A stretch of 64,000 nt of DNA, from contig CAUYUJ010015295.1 of the NCBI GenBank assembly GCA_963575745.1, positions 81,001 through 145,000 of the forward strand, written 5' to 3'. Of this stretch, positions 1 to 9,718 are shown in pieces. This DNA is from Prorocentrum cordatum (Eukaryota > Sar > Dinophyceae > Prorocentrales > Prorocentraceae). The notes beneath the pieces were generated by a model. It made no database searches and was not told the DNA's origin. It saw nothing but the letters and a program-made list of their open reading frames with translations. The position numbers and the translations under genes were made by a program. Position 1 is the first letter of the stretch, and each line of letters starts with the position of its first letter.

Positions 1-2690
1 CGACACCCCAAGACCGACCCCCCAAGACCGTCGCCAAGCACCCGACGATGGCCCAAGACCCCCAAGGACCTCAGGACTCAAGACCCCCAAGACCCCGAGA
101 CCACCCAAGACCCCACTACTTCAAGGAGTCCAACACCCTAAAGGCACCAAAAGCCCACAGACCTCAAAAGGACCCAGGCACCCAAGACCCCCAAAGACAC
201 CCAAGGCCCCCCAGACCCCACAGCCTGTCACAGGCACCCCAAGAGCCCCCCAAGACCCCCGACCGCCAAGACCGCCAAGACCCCCGAGACCTTCAAGACC
301 TCCCGCGACGCCCAAGAGGCCCACGCCACTCACGACACCCGATGGTGGTCCGAAACGCCCAAGGCACCCTAAGACCATCAAGCCGCCCCAAGGCACCCCA
401 AAGACCCTCACTACCCTTAAGACCCCAAGACGCCCAAGCGGCCCAAGGCCCAAGAAGACCCCCAACGAACCTCACATACCCCCAAGACGCCCTACGACCC
501 CCACGATCCCGCGATCCGAGACCCCCAAGACCCCGATGATACCACCCCAAAGACCAAGACCTCCGAAGGCACAGACCCCCAAGACCTTACGATCCCCAAG
601 ACCCCCCCAAGACGGCCCCCAAGACCCAACATATTCTAAAGGGCCCAAGATCCCCTAAAGGCCCCAAGCACTCAAAGACCCCACAGGGACCCACGACCCC
701 CAAGACCCCCCCAAGAACCCACAAGCCCACCAAGTCCCCAAACGACCACCACGACCCCACATACCCACCCTACGACGGCCCAATACCCCCTAGACCCCCC
801 GAGACCCCCAAGACCCCAAGACCCCCAGGACCCCCTAAGGCCATCTGAAGAAGACCCCCCCGACCCCCAAGACACCCCAAGATTCCAAGAGGCCCAATAC
901 ATCGTAAACGCCCCAAACGCCCAAAGACACCAAAGGGCCCCAAGGCCCAAGCCCCCCAATACCCCCGAGACCACCCTAAGACACCTATGGCACCCCAAGA
1001 CCCCCCAAGACCAACCAAGACCCCCAAGACACCAACGGCACTCAAGACCCACAATATGGCCCAATACCACCCCCACGACGCCCAAGAGGCCCACGACACT
1101 CACGACACCCGATGGTGGCCCGAAACGCCCAAGGCAACAGTGACACCCAAGACGCCCAACACATTGAAACGCACTGGGAGACCGCATAGGCAGCCCCTTG
1201 GTGCTGCCAGCGCGCGCAACTGCGGAGGAGAAGGGAGGAAGGGTGCGACTTTTGTGTCGCCGAGACGGCCAAACGACCTTTCACGGAACCCCTTCCTCAA
1301 GTACCCAAGCACATCTCCGTGTGTATGACCAAGGCAACACACATGGAGACACACCCACAAAAGAAGCCCAACACCACCTGACGGAAACCCAAGGTCCATC
1401 GGCCAATTGAAGCCGCAGATCCCGTGTACAAGCCCAATGTCACCTGAAGAAGGCCCAGGGCCCCATGACGAAGGCCCAAGCCCCCCCCAGCAAGCCGAAG
1501 GCCACCGTGGAAGCTTCAGGCCCTCCCCAACGACCCCCAGGACCCCCAAGACCCTCAAGACTCCAAGAGGCCCAAGACATCCTAAGTCACCGAGGCGCCC
1601 AAGACACCCACGACGCACAAGGCGCCCAAGCGCACCCAGACGACCCAAGACCACCAAGACCCCCAAGACCCCCCAACGATCCAACGCCCTCAAGACACCC
1701 AAGACACCCAGGGCACCCAAAACGGCCCGACCCCTCAAACGTCCAATACCCCAAAGACCACCAAGAGGTCAAGTACCCCGCAGATCCCGAACCCCCCCAG
1801 CATATCCACTATCACAAAGACTTCCAAGGGGCCCAAGACACCCCACGCGCCACCAGGCACCCACGACACCGAACGCTCCACGAACCAAAAGACAACCCCC
1901 AGCCCACCCACCCCCAGGACCATCAAGATACACCAAACCCAGAAGACACCCGAGGGCCCAACACTCCCCAGGCACCCCGAGACTCTCCAAAACCCCCACG
2001 GCCCCGACGAAGCCCAAGACACCACAGACCCCCAAGACGACCAAGACCCAAGACCACCAACGGCATTGGAGATACCACAGACCACAAAGACACCATGTGT
2101 ACACGACACCCAGGATACTCAAGAGGCCTACGACCCCCAGGCCCCAGGAGTTACTGCGGAAGCCAGAGGCGCCGAAGAACCCCAGGACCCCAAAAAAACA
2201 ACAAAAAATACCCACGACGCCCAAGATACCCAGCATGCCGAATCTCTCGCGCATATGCCCAAGATGCCAGGGAAATCCAAGACAGAATAGGCACCGAAGG
2301 TACCGCGCAACCGATGTAGCCAAGACGCATTTGGCACACCAGAGGCCTTGACGCTCAAAATGCACAAGACACAACCGATGCCAGAGGTACCCAAAAACCC
2401 TTGCGGTGCCCAAGGCACCAAAGACACTCAGACGACCCAGTTGCCCCTAGAAACCCGAGGCCCCCTAGACACAACAGGCACCCGAGGCACCAAACCTGCC
2501 CGAGATACACACGACCACTTCCAACAACCAGGACACCCAACAAGAACAACGGCCCAAGACGATCACGACCCACACAACACCCAAGATACACCTGATACCC
2601 AAGATGCCCCTCAAGCCTAAGACGCCCAAGACACCGCCGTCGGCATCGTTACCGTCGCCGCCCAAGGCGCGAACTTACCCAAGACGGTGG
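1..2690. repeat. Degenerate CCCAAGACC-type satellite
   Basis: The + strand is almost entirely C and A with scattered G, built from imperfect 8-12 bp units such as CCCCAAGACC, CCCAAGACGCCC and CACCCAAGAC. The opposite strand is rich in GGGG runs (GTCTTGGGGG), so G-quadruplexes are possible. A longer segment recurs: 306-366 and 1076-1136 share about 60 bp (GACGCCCAAGAGGCCCAC, then CGATGGTGG, then CGAAACGCCCAAGGCA) 770 bp apart, suggesting a higher-order unit. Long open frames on both strands arise from the composition and read as Pro/Arg/Lys or Gly/Leu/Val low-complexity peptides; I do not call them genes. The unit is not the TTTAGGG telomere repeat. Sparser units continue to about 3340. Confidence 0.85.
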
Positions 2691-3677
2691 CGAGTCAAGG
2701 TCTGGTTGGGCAAAGCCCCTTCTCTATCACAGACAACATAGCAAACTGACAGTAACACGCATGACTCCAAACTGCCAAACACAGTCTGAAGCAAATCTCA
2801 GTCGGATGCAGCATCCAATATTTTGTGAAACATTCGGTTGTAAAGAACCCTCGGATCTGGACGCAACGTGACATGAAAAACGCAATCGTGTGTGAAATGC
2901 AAGGCGCAAACCGCCTCCGCACAGTCAGAGTCGAAAATGAAATCAGATGTGACCCGCAGTCGGATGAGAATCACAGTCGGGCGTGAATCAATGCAGAAAT
3001 ACACATGCTAATTTTGACAGTGGCTCGCCGACGCCAGCGAGACGGTGAACTCAAATGATATCTGCACCAGAGCATATCCACGAACCACCCTTAGAAGCTA
3101 CGCCCTCTAGACGCCCTCCCGAATACGGAGAACCTCCAAAGCTTGCGACACAATGAGGCCCCTTAGTGGCCACCAGAGCCTATTGGTACACATGTGTCTG
3201 GGAAGCGTGGCAATACCCCCATAACAAAGACAGGCCCTCCAAGATCCCCCCCACAGAAGGCCCCGAGCGACCCCCCAAGACTGACCGCCCTAGACTGACC
3301 GCCAAGATGGCCCCCAAGAAAGCTCGTATCCAGACGGGCCCCTCCAGACTGCCCAATGTAGGCACACCACCCGTGACTTAGCGACTGTATGCTCACTCAC
3401 GCTCAGACTCCCCAGCGCTGATGCTCTTCTGAATTTGATCACTGTGCGTTCAGACCTGCTCGAGCTCAGGCCCGCCAACGCCGACTTACACTATAACTGG
3501 GTTGGCTTGTTGTCAGACTCACTCAAGGCCGAACAACCCCTGGAGTCCGTTCCGGTTCCGCAATCAAACCAACTCGCATTCATAGCCCCACAGTTGCGGA
3601 ATCATCGTGCCCACGCCCACTCACACCCAGACCCCTGCTCTGACAAGAACGGGCCCAACACACAAGCGTTTGAATGA
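2691..3677. other. Unassigned spacer
   Basis: No gene is recognised. 2790-2970 contains several copies of a short CAGTCGGATG-like word. 3230-3340 has a few more degenerate CCAAGA/GACCGCC units of the left satellite. The rest looks like ordinary unique sequence. Confidence 0.5.
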
Positions 3678-4706
3678 TTAAGTATGTGGGTTGATGCGAC
3701 TTGCAAGGTGGATCACCTCCCACGGCTTCTGCAACACGTGCGCCACGTGGACCCACAAGCACTCCGACGGGATGGCGCCTGGGTCGAGGGCCGCCAGCTT
3801 GCCACCACCATCACGTACTTCAGGCCAAGCACACAGGAGAACCACTATCTCGGATCGCACCAACTGCAGCCGCAACTCCTTCGACCGATGTGCATCTTTC
3901 ATGCACTTGTGGATGCCGTTCAAGACGGTCACTGCCAGTCTACCACGGCGACTGCATAGACATCGATTGGCAAAAAGACATAAGAACTCAGCCTTCGAAT
4001 CAGGCAGTGCAGCTTTCTTACCCGTCACGCCCACGACGTCTTTGTGCTGGATGGTGCTTGAAAACTCTCGAAATACTCTGTGACATGCGCCGTGGAACCT
4101 CCCCACATCGTCCTGTCGAGCACCTCTGGAGCTGAGTGAGACAAGTCGCTTGACCACATCACGCCAACCAGCAAAGCGAGCCCTGAGGTGCGCGAAGTTG
4201 GCGTTCACAAAATCGTAGGAACCATTCCACACACGGGATGCAGGAGACCTAAGGTCGTCTGGAGCAGCGCCTCTGAAGACTGACAGTGTGGTATCTACAG
4301 GCCCACCAGGCTCGTACTCGGTATCATCCAGTACGGTTGCTTCCTCACGCTCGGCCAACATAGAACAATGGAGGGACCTCTTGCGGTCCGCACGGTGCTC
4401 GCTGATGAGCTGCAGGGCTTCCGAGGGATGGCAATCACATGCGGTCTCGCTCAACGATCGTTGCCGCGCGGCTGGCATAACCGACAGCTGGCTCGAAGAC
4501 GCCTGTGACCTCACTGACCGAGCATTCGGGCCAAATGGGTGGGGGTTGCCAGCAACATAAGCGTCATCTGCTTCGCGGGCCATCTTGGCATAACGGAGCC
4601 GCTCATCAACAGACAACCCACGGTATCTCTGGGAGAGCTCAGCGGCGGTAGGGACGTCGGCACCAGTTTTACCAAGCTTAGCCTTTCCGTCGGGAACAAT
4701 GCCCAA
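3678..4706 (-). CDS. Uncharacterised protein with an HMG-box-like N-terminal half motif
   Basis: A 342-aa open frame read right to left. Residues about 22-52 (LSQRYRGLSVDERLRYAKMA and following) resemble the second half of an HMG box, where the LS.EER..Y...A pattern is typical. After a Ser-rich linker the rest is unrecognised and mildly basic, with a Cys-containing stretch near the C-terminus. The frame lies on the same strand as the frames at 5193-7436 and 8345-9338, so the three may be exons or decayed parts of one gene or transposon. There is no intact partner that shows a function. The start is the first ATG of the frame and could be internal to a longer spliced gene. Confidence 0.5.
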   Translation of the reverse strand: MGIVPDGKAKLGKTGADVPTAAELSQRYRGLSVDERLRYAKMAREADDAYVAGNPHPFGPNARSVRSQASSSQLSVMPAARQRSLSETACDCHPSEALQLISEHRADRKRSLHCSMLAEREEATVLDDTEYEPGGPVDTTLSVFRGAAPDDLRSPASRVWNGSYDFVNANFAHLRARFAGWRDVVKRLVSLSSRGARQDDVGRFHGACHRVFREFSSTIQHKDVVGVTGKKAALPDSKAEFLCLFANRCLCSRRGRLAVTVLNGIHKCMKDAHRSKELRLQLVRSEIVVLLCAWPEVRDGGGKLAALDPGAIPSECLWVHVAHVLQKPWEVIHLASRINPHT

Positions 4707-5192
4707 CGCACAACGACTCAGGCACCCGCCACAGCCACATCAGGAACCCTCGAAACCCCAATCGAGACTTCAGCGGACCACACGCACGCGAATACATATC
4801 GATGTGCACACCTTCATTGCCACGCCACTGGCGCTGCTACACCCTACTCCCCCCACGCAGCTTTCCAAAACACGTTTCTCACCCGTGGATATCCGACAAC
4901 ATTGCCGACCCAGACCGTGGAAAAAAAAAAACCAAACATAATGCATGCATTGTGGCACCATCTGCGGCACAAGTGCCACCTCCCAGGGATACCTGCCCCC
5001 TCGCCTCACACTGCATCCCCTTCCACTTTCCATCAAACCCATCCGATCACTCATCTTCTCCTCCCCCTCCTTCAGAACTCAAACGCTTTGCTGTCATCAA
5101 CCCCCTCCTCCTCCTGCGCTCTCATATGGCATTCCTCCTGCTCCTCCGTCCTCCTCCGCTGATTTAAACTGAGATGTGTTGACCTGTGGCGG
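4707..5192. other. Spacer, C-rich with an A-run
   Basis: No gene is supported. It carries an A10 run near 4920 and a CT/CCT-rich stretch at 5050-5165. On the minus strand this lies between two open frames and could be an intron if they belong to one gene. Confidence 0.4.
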
Positions 5193-7436
5193 CTACCTGA
5201 ATCGGCGAGCACCTTGAGACTCCAGTCCCGCCGCAGCCTCCGCTCGAAATGCGTCCCAGCTGCTGTACCGCCGCTGGCGCTTGTTGCCCCCGCTGGCGGG
5301 CTCAGGCATCGGCGGGGCACCTGGACGGACGGCAGGCTCCCACCAGCTGCGAGCCTCCTCCTGCAGGCGGTCGAAGATCCACCACGTATTCAAACCACAC
5401 ATGTCCACACTCCTTGCCTGGACCGATCGGCTGTGTATGAACCTGCGGCAACGCTGGTGCCGCCACTCGATGCCCACCGCCTCGTTCCTCCCGTGGATCG
5501 CTATCGCCAGCAGGTCGATCTTGGCCTCTGGCTTCGCGATGTCGCCGCCCCAGTAATCGAACCATGCTCGAGTGCCGCGGTCGAGGCGCCTGGGGCAGGC
5601 TGCGTCCGCGATGATATCGTCCTCGAGCTCAGGATGCGATACAACAGCAATGCACTTATAAGGGTAGTTGCTCTTGTGGTCGGCCAGCTTGTGGTTGAGG
5701 GCTCCACTGCGGGACAAAGTAACAAATATACGCGTCCGCAACGACAGTGTCCGAGAAGGGAATGGCATGGCGTCCCAAGGGTCGGATTGCCGAAGCTGCT
5801 TCACATTATTGCTGAACTCATTTTCAACGCTGCGCTCGTAGGCGTCGACCAAACGAAAAGAGCGCTGCCCCGAACGAGAAACATAGTCATCAGCGCCGCC
5901 ACTCTGACGCCCCATCGCGTCGCTGTCACATGATGCTGGCCTCCGAATTTTGCTGCACTTGAGTCGCTGGGCTTTGTCGTACCCCTTGCCTGCGACCCAC
6001 AAGCTGCGTTGCATGGCAATGACATGGGGCCATATGCAAATGCTGAACAATAGGCAATCTGATAACGCACTCCCAGACAGAAGCCAGATGACCGTTGCAG
6101 TTCTGTAGCGGTGCTGCTCCTGCTTTTGTTCGTCGAGCGAGTTCTTCGCCCGTTGTTTTGCATCGCCACCAATGCCGTCTGCTGCGCCGTCGTCACCACC
6201 TGGGTCTCCCACGTCGCCGCCGGCGTCCCCGAGGTCGGGTAGTCCACCTGGCAAGCCCTCCGCGGCCATCCTGTCGTCCAGGGCTCCAATGTCAGCAATG
6301 GGCAGCGCCAGGCCGTCGTCAGCTCCTGGAGCGATGCCGCCGTCATCACCTATGGCGGCTCGGGGGACAGCATGCCCAACCAAGGCCATGAAGCGTTGGT
6401 AAGCATCGCGAAACACCCCGATCACCAATAAAAGCGCGATCCACCGAGGAGCGAGCTCAGCTTTTGTCCAAGATCTGCCTGGGAACGGGGGAGGCCCTGC
6501 GGCGACCAAAGCGTTGACTGCAGGCCCAAGTGCGCGAACCTTTGTTTCAACATCGCCTTCTGACGCCCATCGGTGCCATTTGAGCCGTCCTTCACCCCAC
6601 GTGCCAGGAAAATGGATGAGAAGCTGTGTTCGCCTCTCGCTGTTCTCGGCCGTGTCGGGCAGGATGTGCGCCATGTGCTTCAAATTCGTGGATCTCGCGC
6701 CAAGGGGAGGTGCACTTCTGTCCTCTGGCAAATCCGCAAGTGTCTGCCTCAATGCTGTCTTAAACAACCGTCGATGGTTCCCAAAACTCAAGCTCTGAAC
6801 ACACTTGTAGATGAGGTTACCCACGCGCCCTTCAGCATCGAATGATGATTCACGGTTGCTTGATTGAATGTGTACACAGCATGGGGTGATGGTCTCTGCG
6901 GCAGCGGAGTCAAGAGTCCTGATGGTATGTAGTTTTGCCCGTCGTGCTTTAGCCATGGCGCCTTCACGATCCGTTGCGTACACATTGTGGCGCCTCAAGA
7001 ACTCCCGAGACAAGTCACCGATGCCCAACACCTGATCAACAATGCATTCTGCTTGGAAATACACTTCGGCCGTTCCCCTGCCAAGGGATTGCGTCGGAAC
7101 GGGTATGCACCATGAAAACAATCGCCAACAACCTTTGAGCTCGACGAGGGCTGCAACTGTGACCTCAGTCTGATACACTTTCGCAACGCCTGAACTCCTC
7201 TCTACATCACCAAAAAAAGCTGCCGCTACCTGATCGATCACAGCGGCAGGCAAACCATAAAGAGTGTCCGTGTCGGATCCGCCACCGCGCACAAGAGCAC
7301 AGTGAGGCGCGTTAGAATGTAAAGTGCTGTCTGGCTGCCTGTTGTTGTAGCCTTCCAGAGACCACAACCGCCCCTCTTGTAGCGCAGGGCTGCGTTCTTG
7401 TGGCCCCGCGAAGCATGGGCGTTTCGCCTGAGACAC
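5193..7436 (-). CDS. Uncharacterised 747-aa protein, possibly transposon-derived
   Basis: A long uninterrupted minus-strand frame with a mixed amino-acid composition typical of a real protein. I recognise no catalytic motif. Visible parts: an N-terminal region of about 330 residues with several Cys and Trp, including the block PPPFPGRSWTKAEL near residue 320; a Gly/Asp-rich flexible linker at about residues 365-425; and a basic C-terminal region ending in an Arg/Ser-rich segment. Neighbouring minus-strand frames (3678-4706, 8345-9338) have similar style, so one multi-exon gene or one decayed mobile element is possible. From general familiarity such frames look like the repeated hypothetical protein families of dinoflagellate genomes, but I cannot name it. 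Function unknown. Confidence 0.55.
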   Translation of the reverse strand: MSQAKRPCFAGPQERSPALQEGRLWSLEGYNNRQPDSTLHSNAPHCALVRGGGSDTDTLYGLPAAVIDQVAAAFFGDVERSSGVAKVYQTEVTVAALVELKGCWRLFSWCIPVPTQSLGRGTAEVYFQAECIVDQVLGIGDLSREFLRRHNVYATDREGAMAKARRAKLHTIRTLDSAAAETITPCCVHIQSSNRESSFDAEGRVGNLIYKCVQSLSFGNHRRLFKTALRQTLADLPEDRSAPPLGARSTNLKHMAHILPDTAENSERRTQLLIHFPGTWGEGRLKWHRWASEGDVETKVRALGPAVNALVAAGPPPFPGRSWTKAELAPRWIALLLVIGVFRDAYQRFMALVGHAVPRAAIGDDGGIAPGADDGLALPIADIGALDDRMAAEGLPGGLPDLGDAGGDVGDPGGDDGAADGIGGDAKQRAKNSLDEQKQEQHRYRTATVIWLLSGSALSDCLLFSICIWPHVIAMQRSLWVAGKGYDKAQRLKCSKIRRPASCDSDAMGRQSGGADDYVSRSGQRSFRLVDAYERSVENEFSNNVKQLRQSDPWDAMPFPSRTLSLRTRIFVTLSRSGALNHKLADHKSNYPYKCIAVVSHPELEDDIIADAACPRRLDRGTRAWFDYWGGDIAKPEAKIDLLAIAIHGRNEAVGIEWRHQRCRRFIHSRSVQARSVDMCGLNTWWIFDRLQEEARSWWEPAVRPGAPPMPEPASGGNKRQRRYSSWDAFRAEAAAGLESQGARRFR

Positions 7437-8292
7437 CCTCGCCGAGGCACCAAGTTTCCAGCCGTGCCGTAAAACGCCCGCATGCTAAATGAGCGTTTCG
7501 CTTGAGACACCCTCGGGAACACACTGTTGAAATCGGCGGCCTAATACTCGGGATTACACGCATGACAGGCCCCTGCTGGAGACATTCCAGGAACAGGGGA
7601 GCGCGCAAACGTCAGTTTTCATGCGCGCGTTCAAATCGATATCGGCTGCCCTCCGGCCCCCGTTTTACAAAAGAACCCAAGACGACTGAGGATAGCGGTG
7701 GTGATGTCACATCGTGACGTTTAAGTAAGCGTCACGTCTTGTTCTTGTGCGTTTTGCTGAGCAAGCAATGGCGGCGCGGATGATGACAGCGGCAATGGCG
7801 ATGGTGGTTTCGGGGCGAACGCCGAAAAAGTCTCACGCATGTTTTTTTGGCCGTTCTCGGTTGGGAACGCGGCAATGATGATGACCAGGAGGCGGAGGGA
7901 AGGGAAAGGAAGAAAGGCAACCCATCACATGCGACACTTCTCGTTTTGATTTCTCGGAAGCGTCAGAGGTGATACCTCTGACGCGTCGGATCGGATGAAC
8001 ACGACGCGGCGGATGACGATGGTGGTCGTGATGACAATGAAATTCATTCTGGCGGTAATGGTAGCAACTTCCCGCGGGGCAAACGCTGCAACCGTCATGC
8101 GTGACGCCCCTGCCGTTCGGGCCGAAGACGGCGGTGGTCAGGACGAAGAGGGATGAAGAGGAGGAGGAGGAAGGAGGAGGAGGAAACTTGATTTTGACAA
8201 GGGTTCGAACCAATGCATATGGCACATTCCGCATTCATGTTGTAAATGGTTATGGCATCAATGACGAGGGGGGTGTTTAGGCGAAACCTCCA
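7413..8292. repeat. GCGTTTCGC..GAGACACCCTCG motif copies in opposite orientations
   Basis: Two direct copies of GCGTTTCGCYTGAGACACCCTCG occur at about 7415-7442 and 7492-7515. A related copy in reverse orientation lies at about 8263-8292 (GAGGGGGGTGTTTAGGCGAAACCTCC). The core GGCGAAACGCC is itself a small palindrome. The arrangement could mark ends of an inverted-repeat element of about 0.8 kb. The sequence between (7520-8260) holds no recognisable gene. Confidence 0.35.
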
Positions 8293-8344
8293 TTGTTAAA
8301 CTCCTTTGGTGGGTCCTCATCATATGTCACCATCATCATCATCA

Positions 8345-9338
8345 TCAACGGGACCACCACCGCCAACACCACCACCAACCCCTAAGAGGGAACTTGCCAA
8401 AGGCTAGGACACCCGCGTTTGCTCCCGCAAAGGCCTCCGAGACATCTGGGCTGGCACGGCGGCGGGATTGGCGCAGCCAAGAAGATATCGTCATTTTCAA
8501 AGGCGTTTCATCTGAGCGGCGGAATGTATACAGTGTCTGCAACGTGCCATCACCGTCTTTGACATCACGAATGAGCTGCGCAAGGGAATGTCTGAACGCA
8601 TACACGTGTGCGAGCCACGAGAGACACGCAGACAACTGAGCCCGAGTACCCATCATGTTGATGGTTGTGTTACATTGTCGTGCATTTTCTGTGAGCGTCT
8701 TTGTGGTCAACAGAACATTATCACGAGCGACGAGGTGATCATACACACGGGACGCAGCAGTGGACGTTCGCGCTGCTTCCCCGAACTGCAGGACAATATT
8801 AACAATGATCGGGAAACACCTTATCACATTATCCCACAGCTGGCCCACGTCACACACTCTGTCGGGAATAATGGCGACAGCCTGAGCCGCCACATCATCA
8901 TCACGGCCGGGCTCTATATCAGGTGGGGGGGGGCGCAATTTCTGGTACAATATCAGCAGCTGGCACAATATCAGCAGCTGGCACAATATCAGCAGCTGGC
9001 ACAATATCAGCAGCTGGCAGGTCCCCGATTGCAGGGGCAACAACGTGCATATCATCATCCACCTCTGGCGTTGGACAATTCATGATCGGCTCAGGCGCCC
9101 TCAACACAGGCAATGTCGGAACAAGTTCATTTTTCAGTGCACTGACGAACAGTCTTCTCAGAATTTGTCGGGCATTCGGCGGGGGAGGCGGGTCATCCTC
9201 GACATCGATTGCCTCCCCCGCCCAGGCAGACAGAAAATCCATCGGTGGAGAATTGGATGGGGAAGGAAATGCTGCAGGCCAAAATGGCTCGAAACAGTGG
9301 CATGGGGTCCAGGGGCGCTCCAGGGGCCAGCCGTGCAC
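8345..9338 (-). pseudogene. Uncharacterised gene split by a frameshift at a G9 run
   Basis: Two overlapping minus-strand frames belong together. The first, 9338 to 8919, encodes about 139 residues ending in four copies of the six-residue unit PAADIV. The second, 9058 to 8345, continues after a one-base frame change with PPPPDIEPGRDDD and about 190 further residues. The change coincides with nine consecutive G on the + strand (8925-8933), a classic indel or assembly-error site. The PAADIV units correspond to a perfect 18-bp tandem repeat at 8948-9019. No known domain is seen; Ala/Leu-rich helices dominate the C-terminal part. It is on the strand of, and upstream of, the 747-aa frame. Whether the frameshift is biological or a sequencing error cannot be told. 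Confidence 0.55.
8948..9019. repeat. 18-bp tandem repeat, four copies
   Basis: The + strand unit CAATATCAGCAGCTGGCA is repeated four times head to tail without spacers. In the minus-strand gene it encodes PAADIV four times, so it keeps the frame. Confidence 0.9.
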
Positions 9339-9718
9339 GATACCTGTCGATCTCGACTGTTATCCCTATAGCTTTATGTTACTGTTCGTGTTGCTGTTTA
9401 TGTTTACTGTTACTGTTACTGTTTATGTTGATATACCACAGGTACTGTTTAGATTATATATGTTTACTGTTTATGTTATTTATCCCTGCTGCGCATGCCT
9501 AGTGTTACTGTTTATGCTGATATCCCACATAGGTTTGACCACTGGCGTTGTGCATTGCAAATGCTTGTTGTTATTGCTTGTTCTTCTGTTCACATCACGT
9601 TGCTGGATAATGTTAGTGTCATACGCTTCTGGGACCCTCGAGGCTGCTTTGGTTTTTGCATTGCACAATTCTCTACCAGAAAATGTGGGTCGATTTTTTC
9701 TGTGAAAGCTGAACCAAT
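9339..9718 (-). other. Presumed 3' tail of the LINE with ACTGTT-type repeats
   Basis: This stretch follows the last LINE frame on the minus strand. 9375-9530 is built from irregular repeats of TACTGTT/TTTATGTT (on the minus strand AACAGTA units). Simple-repeat tails are a common LINE 3'-end form, so I infer that the element ends here; no poly(A) or target-site duplication was identified. Confidence 0.45.

Noticed and set aside
1407-2351. Open frame of about 314 codons, and several similar ones, in the left satellite
   Set aside because: Pro/Lys/Arg low-complexity translation of a degenerate repeat; equivalent frames exist on both strands.
8948-9019. CRISPR-like array
   Set aside because: Four 18-bp units without spacers in a eukaryotic coding context; a plain tandem repeat.
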